In this document: positions 8,990-17,541 of the stretch, in pieces
How positions within the stretch are numbered: the first letter of the stretch is position 1
How the letters are laid out: each line of letters starts with the position of its first letter
Assembly (NCBI RefSeq): GCF_014696315.1
Contig: NZ_JACJPX010000035.1
Coordinates: 26,542-90,541, forward strand
Length of the DNA: 64,000 nucleotides
Direction: 5' to 3'
DNA from: Calothrix membranacea FACHB-236
Lineage (GTDB): Bacteria; Cyanobacteriota; Cyanobacteriia; Cyanobacteriales; Nostocaceae
The notes under the pieces: model-generated
What the model was told of the DNA's origin: nothing
Seen by the model: only the letters and a program-made list of their open reading frames with translations
The model's database searches: none
Translations under genes and position numbers: made by a program

Positions 8990-9964
8990 TTAATTGCGCT
9001 CCATTTTGTTTAAAAGTATTGTAATTGCAGTCACAATCACTTCTGGTTGGTCTATCCAAACAAAATGACCACTTTTCTCTGCTTGAATTTCTACACAATC
9101 TGTTGATAAATTGAGGATTTCGCTATGCATTTGCTCTCTTAATTTATTAGCAGCCTTCATAGGTAGAAACATAGACCAAATAGAAGGATGGAAAAAAGTC
9201 TGGGCTTTAATACTAACTATTGGTAATGCATCAAAGTAATTAGCTAATTCAACCTGGCGACTACTAATATCTAAATTTAATATTTCCCGACTCATAGTTA
9301 TCCAGTGCTTGGGACGGCAGAAAGAACGCTTGACTGGTTTTAAAATCAATTTAGGAAATTTAACTAACTCGCGTTTGATGAACTCAAATGTCCCCATAAC
9401 TTTGAGTAATCGTACAATACCCAGAATGGAACCAATAAAGGACATCACAAAGCCCGATAAGAAAAACAGTTTCAAGCACTGTAAAGGGATGGGCATTTTC
9501 AGCATAGCTGTTTCGTGAAGTCCATCGGTAAGTACCATTCCCATGACTTTTTCGGGAAAGTACTGTGCATATAACCGCACATTATAGCTACCGAAGGAAT
9601 TCCCTACCAAAATATAGGGTGGTTGAATATCCGCTTGAGTGAGAAGATAATCCAGTTCTGCAACCATTTGGGCGCTAGTTCGCGGATGTGGACTATGATC
9701 GCTCCAACCATATCCAGCGCGATCGTAGATGCAAACCTTTGTATGCTTGGCTATCTCAGGCAGCAGTAAATAACCTTCAATCCCGCCTAAACTGTGTTCT
9801 AAGATAACTGTGGGGCCAGACTCGCCTGCAGTGTGAAGGTGCAAACTATAACCACCGACATCAATCATTTTACCTGGTGGAGGTTGACGATCTTCCATCA
9901 AGCAAGCGATCGCTTGATAACAAGTCGTAGCCAACAGCAAAATACTGTTGATAGAGAATAACAT
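8990..9964 (-). CDS. Alpha/beta hydrolase with N-terminal hydrophobic segment
   Basis: 324 residues. A hydrophobic stretch at about 3-22 may be a membrane anchor or uncleaved signal. The core follows the pattern DVGGYSLHLHTAG, VILEHSLGG, CIYDRAGYGWSD. The nucleophile elbow is LVGNSFGS (Ser123) and the C-terminal histidine is in KSGHFVWIDQPEVI. The usual HG oxyanion motif is EHSLGG here, as in the proline-iminopeptidase-like group with LExGLGG. Substrate is unknown. It starts 20 bp after the stop of the upstream gene at 9985-10596, so the two are probably cotranscribed. Confidence 0.85.
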   Translation of the reverse strand: MLFSINSILLLATTCYQAIACLMEDRQPPPGKMIDVGGYSLHLHTAGESGPTVILEHSLGGIEGYLLLPEIAKHTKVCIYDRAGYGWSDHSPHPRTSAQMVAELDYLLTQADIQPPYILVGNSFGSYNVRLYAQYFPEKVMGMVLTDGLHETAMLKMPIPLQCLKLFFLSGFVMSFIGSILGIVRLLKVMGTFEFIKRELVKFPKLILKPVKRSFCRPKHWITMSREILNLDISSRQVELANYFDALPIVSIKAQTFFHPSIWSMFLPMKAANKLREQMHSEILNLSTDCVEIQAEKSGHFVWIDQPEVIVTAITILLNKMERN

Positions 9965-9984
9965 TGTTTAAATATCTAGTTTCG

Positions 9985-10596
9985 TTAGTTCTTTAACCAG
10001 CGCCAATTATAACGGTTCCATTCGTAAATTCCTTGAATTTCATATTCAGTACCGTTATAGAAACGGACGACGCAATTGCTAACGGAATCATCACCAGTGC
10101 TAATTTCATCAACTTGCAAGACTACGCAGGAAAACCATTCTCGCTTACAGGGGCCATCATCTTGTACCCATTCCCATAAAGCATTGGAAATTTCGATGCG
10201 ATCGCCTACTCTGAGCTTCAGTGCATCTTCAAAATAAGCATATTTTTCAAAATGATATGGCTGAACGCGATTTAGCCACTGTATGCCGTAGCGTTCACGG
10301 ATAAATTGTACTTCTCCAGAGTCATTCTCGTGCAGCCAATCATTGAGTAATTTTGTTTTCCAAGTTTTGTCTTCTGCTTCTTGTGTTTTCACAAACTGCA
10401 AAAATGCAGCCAATTCCTCTGAAGTAAGCTCATCCAAGGGATTAGCAATCTCTAACACCCCAAATTTAGAATTCCCTTGGATTTTCTCTACCACTTGCAG
10501 TAATATCTGTTTTTGCGTATCAGTGAGAGGACAGCTGGCTGCATCACAACTTTTAAAGGCTGCTTGCAAAGCTGCTTTTATCTCATCCGGAGTCAT
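9985..10596 (-). CDS. Conserved protein of unknown function
   Basis: 203 residues with no signal peptide or membrane segment. The first half is helical and acidic (DEIKAALQAAFKSCD, LTSEELAAFLQFVKTQEAED). The second half is rich in aromatic residues and probably beta-structured (WFSCVVLQVDEI, CVVRFYNGTEYEIQGIYEWN, ending YNWRWLKN). I do not recognise the family. The aromatic C-terminal half loosely recalls small beta-barrel interaction domains, but that is only an impression. It is first in a two-gene leftward unit with the hydrolase, with a 20-bp gap. Confidence 0.75.
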   Translation of the reverse strand: MTPDEIKAALQAAFKSCDAASCPLTDTQKQILLQVVEKIQGNSKFGVLEIANPLDELTSEELAAFLQFVKTQEAEDKTWKTKLLNDWLHENDSGEVQFIRERYGIQWLNRVQPYHFEKYAYFEDALKLRVGDRIEISNALWEWVQDDGPCKREWFSCVVLQVDEISTGDDSVSNCVVRFYNGTEYEIQGIYEWNRYNWRWLKN

Positions 10597-11041
10597 AAGT
10601 TAATAGCAAGTTAAGGGTTATTTTCCCTAATTATTACAAAAGTGAAATCAAACTCTCCAATATCTTTGGTCAGGAAATTCAGGTAAGCTGGGGTTAAAAA
10701 CAGGTCTAAGCTATTCTGCTTTTAAGTTGCACAATCCATCGTGAGGGTTGTTGACAGTTGACAGTTGACAGTCAACAGCCCTGATTAGTAGTTATGCAAT
10801 TTAGAAGCGCACTAGCTTAGTTGCCAAGTCTGGAATTATTCAGTAGTGCAGAGTTATGAGTATTGAGTCCTCAGCATCACTCTATCACTATGAGGGTTTA
10901 GCATTGCTAAACCCCTACAGGTATGGAACAAAAAATGAGTACTAATGTGCTTCCTTTTACTCAATACTCAACTCTACTGAAGTAATAAATTCTGCCTTCG
11001 GTATCAAGGTTACTGAGATTTCGTTACAACTATTTTTAGAT
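10597..11041. other. Spacer with short repeats and a palindrome
   Basis: 445 bp without a convincing gene. It holds a TTGACAG tandem run (10748-10778) and a perfect 9-bp inverted repeat at 10894-10914 (GGGTTTAGC, ATT, GCTAAACCC). Nothing else is evident. Confidence 0.6.
10894..10914. repeat. Perfect 9-bp stem palindrome
   Basis: Arms GGGTTTAGC and GCTAAACCC are separated by ATT. No T-run follows on either strand, so it looks more like a small dispersed palindrome than a terminator. Confidence 0.7.
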
Positions 11042-11572
11042 ATGGAAAAAAACAGCTGCATCACATCTTGGTTTAATTTCCTTACTTTAGGTAAACTAAA
11101 TTACTGTTTGCAAAAGCAATTAATTGTACGCCTAGTAACCAAGTACTTAAAACCTATTAAGGTAATATTTGTTTCATGCCTATTTGGGCTTTGGTTATGG
11201 GTGTTGACTCCCCCAGCTTTAGCGCTGACACAAATTAAATTATTCGATATTTCTTATAAGGATTGTCCGCCAGAATTAGCAGAAGGTGCTGTTATTAGTA
11301 GCGGTTCTGCGGCTGCTAACTGTTTTATTGTCACTGGCAAAGCAGAGAATGGTACTTACAAAACCGTCTACGATGCAGATATTTTTGGACGCATCTATGA
11401 TGCTAATAACGACCCTGTGCTACAAAACCGTACGCGTTTGGGGTCTATTGCCGAAATTCCCCCAGGTGTAAGCGATTTTGAATTAAGAATCTCTGTACCG
11501 GCAAATCAACCTACTCCATTGAAACTGAAGCAGTTTAAGGCTGCTGGGTTTAGCGGTCAGGTGCGGAAATAG
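11042..11572 (+). CDS. Secreted or membrane-anchored protein of unknown function
   Basis: 176 residues. A hydrophobic segment at about 39-58 (VIFVSCLFGLWLWVL) ends in PPALAL, which looks like a signal peptidase I site placed late because of a long N-terminal extension; the true start could be further in, but no other ATG is well placed. The mature part (from about TQIKLFDISYKDCPPE) is short and probably beta-rich, with two cysteines (DCPPE and AANCFIV) that could form a disulfide in the periplasm. I do not recognise the family. A hairpin terminator follows at 11643. Confidence 0.75.
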   Translation: MEKNSCITSWFNFLTLGKLNYCLQKQLIVRLVTKYLKPIKVIFVSCLFGLWLWVLTPPALALTQIKLFDISYKDCPPELAEGAVISSGSAAANCFIVTGKAENGTYKTVYDADIFGRIYDANNDPVLQNRTRLGSIAEIPPGVSDFELRISVPANQPTPLKLKQFKAAGFSGQVRK

Positions 11573-11642
11573 GGAATAGGGAATGGGGAATGGGGAATTA
11601 ATGTGTTTCATTCAATCCAAAATCTAAAATTGCATAAAAATA

Positions 11643-11668
11643 GGGTGGATCAAGTCCACCCTGTTTTT
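11643..11668. terminator. Bidirectional Rho-independent terminator
   Basis: Stem GGGTGGA/TCCACCC with loop TCAAG, followed by TGTTTTT on the + strand. On the - strand the same stem is followed by TATTTTT (from 11636-11642). It lies between the convergent genes ending at 11572 and 11690 and can serve both. Confidence 0.85.
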
Positions 11669-11689
11669 CCATCAATTGCACAATCGTGA

Positions 11690-11965
11690 TTACATATAAT
11701 TGAATAGACTTTGCAAAGTAGGAAGCAGCCAGTCTCCAGCTAATTGCAATACCAAGAAAGCGAGGATGGGAGAAAAATCCATACCGCCCAGTGGGGGAAT
11801 GATTGAGCGGAAGAGATTGAGATAGGGGTCAGTAATCTGGGCTAGGGCCGCAAAAGGTTGACTATAAAAGTCAATATTGGGGAACCAGGTCAAAAGAACC
11901 CGAACAATCAGTAAAACAGTGTAAATCTGAATGAAAGTAGCCAGTGTGGCAATCAGTAAATTCAT
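11690..11965 (-). CDS. YggT family membrane protein
   Basis: 91 residues with two hydrophobic helices (about 4-25 and 62-85) around the family motif: VLLIVRVLLTWFPNID, then ITDPYLNLFRSIIPPLGGMDFSP. YggT/YlmG/Ycf19 proteins are small integral membrane proteins. In plastids and cyanobacteria they are linked to membrane organisation, nucleoid distribution or cytochrome assembly, but the molecular role is unsettled. The length is typical. The gene is leftward with its terminator at 11643-11668. Confidence 0.92.
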   Translation of the reverse strand: MNLLIATLATFIQIYTVLLIVRVLLTWFPNIDFYSQPFAALAQITDPYLNLFRSIIPPLGGMDFSPILAFLVLQLAGDWLLPTLQSLFNYM

Positions 11966-12080
11966 GGATGGTTTATTTTCCTGCTAAGCGATCAACAAGG
12001 TCTTACCATAGATTTTAATTTAGTCGGTGTCATGCCGTCTTTATAGCAGAGTTTGGCAGGTTCACCAAATCATTAACGGA

Positions 12081-12434
12081 TCAAGAATCTTTGGTGAAAG
12101 AGCGCTCACTCATGGCTTGTGGTGAAGTGCCATTGACATTACCCAGCTGCTTCCGTACCTCATCTATTGTGGCATTGAGTTGGGCAATTTTGTCTTCTAG
12201 CGATCGCCTGGCTGATTCCATTTCTAGTCCGTCTGTTTCAGAAGCTTTCATCTGACGACGTTTCCCAGGTATTTTTCTAGCTTCCTCGGAGTTATTCGTC
12301 AGTTCTGCTTCATCTTCGGCTAATAGTTCTGAATCTTGACGGGTAGCAATCAAGGCTCCCAGAACCCCACCCACAACGCTACCGAAAAGCGCGCCTGCGA
12401 AAAAACCACCAACAAAACCATCACGCTGACTCAT
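12081..12434 (-). CDS. Small glycine-zipper membrane protein (YtxH-like)
   Basis: 117 residues. A Gly/Ala-rich hydrophobic segment (GFVGGFFAGALFGSVVGGVL, about 6-25) resembles the glycine-zipper helix of YtxH-type proteins. A polar, charged region follows, ending in a coiled coil (about 70-100, LEDKIAQLNATIDEVRKQLG). No enzymatic motif is present. The layout suggests a membrane-attached coiled-coil protein; the function is unknown. It shares the leftward strand with upp, 76 bp downstream of the upp start side. Confidence 0.75.
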   Translation of the reverse strand: MSQRDGFVGGFFAGALFGSVVGGVLGALIATRQDSELLAEDEAELTNNSEEARKIPGKRRQMKASETDGLEMESARRSLEDKIAQLNATIDEVRKQLGNVNGTSPQAMSERSFTKDS

Positions 12435-12510
12435 ATTCTTAACCGCCTTGAAGAAACTTTGTGACTTTTACACCAGTTAATTTATTTTCCTACCCTAGCT
12501 GCATACTAGC

Positions 12511-13161
12511 TTAAGTCCCAAAGGTGCGATCGCCAGCATCTCCTAATCCCGGTACAATAAATCCCTGCTCGTTGACGCTCTCGTCTATAGTCGCAGTGTA
12601 AATATTTAAACTAGGATAAGCCACACTCAGTTTTTGCAAAGCTGGCGGAGCTGCTACTACACAAACAATCCTAATGAAGGCTGGGTCTACACCCCGTTGT
12701 GTCAATTCTGACATTGCTGCCATCATCGATCCTCCTGTTGCTAACATCGGATCGGTAATTAACACCCGTGTTTGGGGGTCAAACTTTTCTGGCAATTTGT
12801 TTAGATAACACGAAGGTTGTAATGTTTCCTCATTTCGCACTAAGCCAAGATGATAAATCGAAGCCAAGGGTAGTAAGGTTTGTGCCCCTTCTAATAATCC
12901 TAAACCTGCCCGTAAAATTGGCACCACCGCCACAGGTACTTGTGGATCGATTAAAGTGGCCGCAGTTGTATCTAAAGGACTTTGCACAGTTGTCTCTAGA
13001 GTCGGCAACCACTCTCGTGCTGCTTCATAGGTCAACCATCTTCCCAACTCTACCATTGCACTGCGAAATAGTACCGAAGGTGTAGCCGCATCACGCGCTA
13101 CTGCTAGCCAGTGCTTAATTAAAGGATGGGGTGGAACATAAACGCGCAGTTGTACCGTCAT
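12511..13161 (-). CDS. upp: Uracil phosphoribosyltransferase
   Basis: Salvages uracil to UMP using PRPP. 216 residues, typical length. The PRPP-binding motif is LITDPMLATGGSM (about 134-146). The C-terminal uracil-binding region is VNEQGFIVPGLGDAGDRTFGT, with the conserved glycine/aspartate pattern. The N-terminus (VYVPPHPLIKHWLAVARD) matches the family. The start at 13161 is well supported by family length. Upstream lies the G-rich heptamer array at 13312-13438. Confidence 0.96.
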   Translation of the reverse strand: MTVQLRVYVPPHPLIKHWLAVARDAATPSVLFRSAMVELGRWLTYEAAREWLPTLETTVQSPLDTTAATLIDPQVPVAVVPILRAGLGLLEGAQTLLPLASIYHLGLVRNEETLQPSCYLNKLPEKFDPQTRVLITDPMLATGGSMMAAMSELTQRGVDPAFIRIVCVVAAPPALQKLSVAYPSLNIYTATIDESVNEQGFIVPGLGDAGDRTFGT

Positions 13162-13311
13162 AGCCAGGAAAAGGCGACTGTTTACTATATAAGAACTGAA
13201 ACATCATAATACTCCGTCGCGTCTCCGACTGACAGCTAATACAATTTTGGATTTTGCGAAAAGTTGCGTGGGCGGGTTTCCCGACTTGAGCAAACTTTTC
13301 AAGACAGATTT

Positions 13312-13438
13312 TAGATTGGGGATTTGGGATTTGGGATTTGGGATTTGGGATTGGGGATTGGGGATTTGGGATTTGGGATTTGGGATTTGGGATTTGGGAT
13401 TTGGGATTTGGGATTGGGGACTGGGGACTGGGGACTGG
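13312..13438. repeat. GGGATTT heptamer array, potential G-quadruplex
   Basis: About 127 bp built from tandem TGGGATT units, broken by TGGGGATT and ending in three GGGGACT units. The G-runs are on the + strand at four-base spacing, which satisfies the usual G-quadruplex pattern many times over. It lies about 150 bp upstream of upp. Confidence 0.93.
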
Positions 13439-13485
13439 CAAAAATCACCAACTCAAGCTTATTGATAATAAATTGCATTAGTAGT

Positions 13486-13514
13486 TGACAGGTATTCTCA
13501 ATCAAGGTTATATT
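13486..13514 (+). promoter_or_regulatory. Near-consensus sigma-70 promoter
   Basis: The -35 hexamer TTGACA is at 13486-13491, followed by a 17-bp spacer and a -10 hexamer TATATT at 13509-13514. Transcription would begin near 13521-13523. It is one of the best-formed promoters in the window, and the next thing downstream is a hairpin terminator rather than a gene. Confidence 0.7.
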
Positions 13515-13521
13515 GTTATCT

Positions 13522-13590
13522 AGTGTTCTCCTCTCTTTAAGGATCGGCAGACGGGATTAGCCAGCAGTAGCGGCTCGTCCCTCTTTTTTT
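13522..13590 (+). ncRNA. Candidate small RNA of about 70 nt
   Basis: Bounded upstream by the promoter at 13486-13514 and downstream by a terminator. The terminator stem has arms GGGATTAGCC (13553-13562) and GGCTCGTCCC (13572-13581), with one G-T pair and one mismatch, followed by TCTTTTTTT. The 5' part is pyrimidine-rich (TTCTCCTCTC, about 13525-13535) and probably unpaired, so it could pair with ribosome-binding sites. I could not match it to Yfr1 (no ACUCCUCACAC core) or another known family. It could instead be a terminated leader of crtH, about 430 nt downstream. Confidence 0.5.
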
Positions 13591-14010
13591 ATGTGTAAGA
13601 ACGCGCAAGCTTGCGTTTTCGCGATAAATTGTGGTTTTGCTCCATAAATTGACCATGCTTTAGGGAAAAATGCTGTGTACTGAGAACAGATGCGATCGCA
13701 ATATATAAAAACTACCCAATTCAGGAACGTAAATTGAGATATTTGTGTCCCCGAAAGCTTTCTATATTGGCAACATTGGGATATTTTTTAAATTGGCGAT
13801 CGCAATCTATTAAAGTAGTTAAGTATTATCTTTTCTCTAAAAAGTAATATCTGCTACTTTTTTTTTAGGGATTATGTGGAAGGGCTGACTATCTACTGGT
13901 TATCGTTTGAAAATTCTAGATGGTTTATGACCATAGAAAACAAGGATACAAGCCCCTGGATTTATCCGTAGGGTCTTTTATTTTGAATTTTGAATTTTGA
14001 ATTTTGAATT
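13591..14010. other. Spacer upstream of crtH
   Basis: It contains a near-palindrome AACGCGCAAGCTTGCGTT at about 13600-13617, two HIP1 sites and a run of T (13858-13867). A TTTTGAA tandem array (13981-14009) runs up to the crtH ribosome-binding site. No gene is seen. Confidence 0.55.
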
Positions 14011-14024
14011 CGGAGCGAAGCGAC

Positions 14025-15527
14025 GTGACCCATAATTCCTTGTTTGATGTAATTATCATTGGTTCTGGTATTGGTGGCTTGGTGACAGCAACCCAGCTAG
14101 CAGCAAAACGAGCTAAAGTGCTGGTATTAGAAAGTTATCTCATTCCAGGTGGTAGTGCTGGCTATTTTGAACGTCAAGGCTATCACTTTGATGTGGGAGC
14201 TTCTATGATTTTTGGGATGGGGCAAAATGGCACTACAAATTTACTCACACGTGCCCTTAATGCTGTCAATGTGAGCGTAGATACAATTCCCGATCCGGTG
14301 CAGATTCATTACCACTTACCCAACGGGTTAGACTTGAAAGTTGACCGTGTTTATGAAAAATATTTGCAAAATCTTATTGCTTATTTTCCTCATGAAACAA
14401 AAGGGATTCGTCGTTTTTATGACGAATGCTGGAAAGTATTTAACTGTCTCAACAGCATGGATTTGCTGTCATTAGAAGAACCTCGGTATTTGTTACGGAC
14501 ATTTTTGAAACATCCTTTAGCTTGTCTGGGTTTAGTCAAATATTTGCCGCAAAATGCCGGAGATATCGCACGCCGCTACATTAAAGACCCGGAATTATTG
14601 AGATTTATTGATATGGAATGTTATTGCTGGTCGGTGGTTCCAGCCAACATGACACCCATGATTAATGCAGGAATGGTCTTTTCTGATCGACACTATGGTG
14701 GAGTTAACTACCCCAAAGGGGGAGTAGGAAAGATTGCTCAAGCATTAGCCACAGGTTTAGAAAAATCTGGGGGAAAAATTCAGTATCAAGCTAAAGTTAA
14801 AAGAATTCTCACCGAACGAGGAAAGGCTGTTGGTGTGGAATTAGTTAATGGTCAAATCTATCGAGGAAAACGCATAGTTTCTAATGCTACACGCTGGGAT
14901 ACTTTTGAAAAATTACTACCTGTAGAGGAAATACCACATAATGAGAAAAAGTGGCAACAACTCTATCAAAAATCACCCAGTTTTTTCAGTTTACACATGG
15001 GGATTAAGCAGTCAGTTCTGCCCCTAGGAACGGAGTGCCATCATATTTTGCTAGAAGATTGGCAGGATATGACCAAACCACAAGGTACTATTTTTGTTTC
15101 TATTCCCACCTTGCTTGACTCTGATTTAGCACCAGCAGGATATCACATTATTCATGCTTTTACACCAGATTGGATAGAGAATTGGCAGGGATTAACTGAG
15201 CAGGAATATGAGAAACGTAAAGAAGCAGCAGCATGGCGAATTATTGACCGCTTAGAGCAAATTTTCCCGGGTTTAGATGCAGGAATGGATTATTTGGAAG
15301 TAGGAACACCCCGCACCCATCGCCGCTTTTTAGGACGAGAAGATGGGACTTATGGGCCAATTCCTCGGCGGAAGTTGCGCGGATTATTGAGTATGCGATT
15401 TAATCGCACCGCCATCCCTGGATTGTATTGTGTAGGAGATAGTACCTTTCCTGGTCAGGGTTTGAATGCGGTAGCATTTTCTGGCTTTGCTTGTGCTCAC
15501 CGCATTGCCGTAGATTTGGGGTTGTGA
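14025..15527 (+). CDS. crtH: Carotenoid (prolycopene) cis-trans isomerase
   Basis: Converts tetra-cis-lycopene to all-trans-lycopene, an essential step of the plant-type carotenoid pathway. About 500 residues. The N-terminal FAD-binding dinucleotide fold is DVIIIGSGIGGLVTATQLAA. CrtISO-type features follow: YLIPGGSAGYFERQGYHFDV, MECYCWSVVPANMTP, YPKGGVGKIAQALA and a C-terminal GLYCVGDSTFPGQGLNAVAF. The frame runs upstream to a TTG at 14004, but those codons lie in repeat DNA. GTG at 14025 has GGAG nine bases before it and is preferred. A related FAD desaturase such as CrtO is less likely given the close agreement with CrtH. Confidence 0.93.
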   Translation: MTHNSLFDVIIIGSGIGGLVTATQLAAKRAKVLVLESYLIPGGSAGYFERQGYHFDVGASMIFGMGQNGTTNLLTRALNAVNVSVDTIPDPVQIHYHLPNGLDLKVDRVYEKYLQNLIAYFPHETKGIRRFYDECWKVFNCLNSMDLLSLEEPRYLLRTFLKHPLACLGLVKYLPQNAGDIARRYIKDPELLRFIDMECYCWSVVPANMTPMINAGMVFSDRHYGGVNYPKGGVGKIAQALATGLEKSGGKIQYQAKVKRILTERGKAVGVELVNGQIYRGKRIVSNATRWDTFEKLLPVEEIPHNEKKWQQLYQKSPSFFSLHMGIKQSVLPLGTECHHILLEDWQDMTKPQGTIFVSIPTLLDSDLAPAGYHIIHAFTPDWIENWQGLTEQEYEKRKEAAAWRIIDRLEQIFPGLDAGMDYLEVGTPRTHRRFLGREDGTYGPIPRRKLRGLLSMRFNRTAIPGLYCVGDSTFPGQGLNAVAFSGFACAHRIAVDLGL

Positions 15528-15685
15528 TTTTTGAGAGATTGAGTTAGAACTTTCCGGAGATTGCGATCGCTAATTGTAAAGTTATCGCGGCAGTATATAA
15601 TTCTGACGATTTGCCAGATTTGTATTTTTGTAACCACTACTAATTGTTAATTTCTCAATCTTCATCACACAGAAAGTTTTAATTA

Positions 15686-17029
15686 ATGCGACTCACACAC
15701 AAACACAATATTGTCAAAGCAAGCTGGGTATTAGCCAGCTTTTTAAGTACCTGTTTGTTAGGTGCAACGGTGAAAGCGGCGACAGTAGCTAATTGGCATT
15801 TTGATAGCAACCGCAATCATCTTGACTTCACTACAGATGAAACTGTACAACCACGAGTCCAACTTTTGACTCCTACCCGTCTCGCCATCGACTTACCAGG
15901 CGTTATTCTGAATTATCCCCAGGTGACTCAAAAGATAGGCCCAGTCACTCAACAAATTCAAATTGGACAGTTTGGTGCTAATAGTACCCGCATCCTCATT
16001 ACTTTAGCGCCCGGTTACACCCTAGATCCCGCCCAAGTCCAGCTACAAGAAAAATCCCCGAATCATTGGTCTGTACAGTTACCCCAACTCACCAGAGTCG
16101 CTATTACTCAACCCAGTATTCCACCAGTAATTACTCCAGAGCAACCAAGCACACCACCAATAGTTACTAATAGGAATTTGTTTGCGGGTGTAGTCCCGTT
16201 GAATTCATCCATGAAGGCTTTAGAACCCCAAATTAAAGCCTTGATGAGTCGCTACAGTTTCCTCACTACAGGGATGTTCTTCCTCGATTTGGATACTGGC
16301 AATTATTTGGATATTAAAGGCGATCGCGTTTTTCCCGCAGCCAGTACAATTAAACTGCCGATTCTCATTGCCTTTTTCCAAGATTTAGATGCTGGTAAAG
16401 TCAGGCTAGATGAAAAGCTGACTATGCGCGGCGACTTAGTAACCAACGGTTCGGGAGTCATGCAGTATGAACGCGTTGGGAAGAAGTACACAGCTTTAGA
16501 AACTATCACCAAAATGGTGACTATTAGTGACAATACCGCCACTAATATGATTATTGACCGCTTGGGTGGCGCAGCGAAACTCAATCAGCGTTTCCGTAGC
16601 TGGGGATTGAAAGATACTGTAATTCGCCATCTGTTAGCCGATTTGCGAGGAACCAATACTACCAGTTCTCAAGACATGGCTAGAGTCTTGGCTTTGTTAG
16701 TCAATAACAAGCTAGTGTCTCCCAGTAGCAAAGAGCAAGCTTTAGATATTCTGCGTCACACCACTGTGCATACTCTGCTTCCCGCAGGATTAGGTAAAGG
16801 CGCAGTCATCGCCAACAAAACCGGAGATATCGGCTTTCTCATTGGCGATGCGGGATTTATCACCATGCCAAATGGTAAGCATTACCTAGCAGCTATCTTT
16901 GTGAAACGTCCCTATAAAGATACTAGGGGAAGAGACTTTATTCGCCAAGTTTCCCAGCTTGTCTACAATTACCTCAATCAGCCTAACCCCGTTGCCACTG
17001 GCAATGCTCCCACCAGCGTCAACTTCTAG
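15686..17029 (+). CDS. AMIN-domain protein with class A beta-lactamase-fold serine hydrolase domain
   Basis: 447 residues, exported: hydrophobic signal at about 10-31 ending VKAA. An AMIN domain (about 35-135) probably binds the cell wall. A Pro/Thr linker leads to a hydrolase domain (about 175-430) with all three catalytic motifs: Ser220-Thr-Ile-Lys223, Ser281-Asp-Asn283 and Lys378-Thr-Gly380. I find no clear equivalent of the Glu166/ExxLN deacylation motif of true class A beta-lactamases; the matching stretch reads LLADLRGTNTTSSQDM. It may therefore act on peptidoglycan or react slowly with beta-lactams rather than give resistance. It ends before a 19-bp tandem array and a hairpin terminator. 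Confidence 0.88.
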   Translation: MRLTHKHNIVKASWVLASFLSTCLLGATVKAATVANWHFDSNRNHLDFTTDETVQPRVQLLTPTRLAIDLPGVILNYPQVTQKIGPVTQQIQIGQFGANSTRILITLAPGYTLDPAQVQLQEKSPNHWSVQLPQLTRVAITQPSIPPVITPEQPSTPPIVTNRNLFAGVVPLNSSMKALEPQIKALMSRYSFLTTGMFFLDLDTGNYLDIKGDRVFPAASTIKLPILIAFFQDLDAGKVRLDEKLTMRGDLVTNGSGVMQYERVGKKYTALETITKMVTISDNTATNMIIDRLGGAAKLNQRFRSWGLKDTVIRHLLADLRGTNTTSSQDMARVLALLVNNKLVSPSSKEQALDILRHTTVHTLLPAGLGKGAVIANKTGDIGFLIGDAGFITMPNGKHYLAAIFVKRPYKDTRGRDFIRQVSQLVYNYLNQPNPVATGNAPTSVNF

Positions 17030-17058
17030 CAAATAGCCAGGTTGTAGAATTTAAATCT

Positions 17059-17183
17059 TGTAGAGACGCGATGAATCTACAAAGACGCGATGAATCTACA
17101 AAGACGCGATGAATCTACAAAGACGCGATGAATCTACAAAGACGCGATGAATCTACAAAGACGCGATGAATCGCGTCTCTACA
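17059..17183. repeat. Palindrome with its left arm expanded as six 19-bp units
   Basis: The single palindrome seen elsewhere (GAGACGCGATTAATCGCGTCTC type) appears here with its left arm repeated. GACGCGATGAATCTACAAA recurs at 19-bp intervals from 17064, six starts in all. The last unit runs directly into the right arm CGCGTCTCTACA. There are no unique spacers, so this is not a CRISPR. Confidence 0.92.
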
Positions 17184-17224
17184 ATCCAAAATCATGACAC
17201 AAAATTCTTAACCGAACCGTAATG

Positions 17225-17268
17225 AGGATAAACACAGCTAACAGCTAAGTGTTTATCCTGTTTTTATT
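17225..17268 (+). terminator. Rho-independent terminator
   Basis: Perfect 11-bp stem AGGATAAACAC (17225-17235) and GTGTTTATCCT (17249-17259), followed by GTTTTTATTTTT. It lies about 200 bp after the AMIN/hydrolase gene, with the 19-bp array in between. Confidence 0.85.
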
Positions 17269-17541
17269 TTTATACAAGTGATATATTTTTTACTTTTTAC
17301 GTGTTAAAAAATTAAGTATTAAAAAAAACTTAAGTAAATCGATGGTTTGTAAAAGTTAGAAGTAATATCTACTACTAACAAAAGCAAGGTGTTTCAAATG
17401 ACATATACAGATATCGCCTAAGCCCTCATTTATGAGGAATATAGATGATTTATTCTGAAAAGGCTTTTGTAGTACATACCTCTTGTAAGTTGAATATCAT
17501 ACAACTTCTACGGGATTTAAACTAGAAAAAACACATAAGCT

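Noticed and set aside
13247..13505. Open frames of 60-110 residues on both strands across the GGGATTT array
   Set aside because: They only translate the tandem heptamer (GIWDLGFGIWD or IPNPKSQIPNP) and have no conserved domain or start site.
17059..17183. Possible CRISPR array
   Set aside because: Units are contiguous 19-bp repeats without unique spacers and no cas gene is present.
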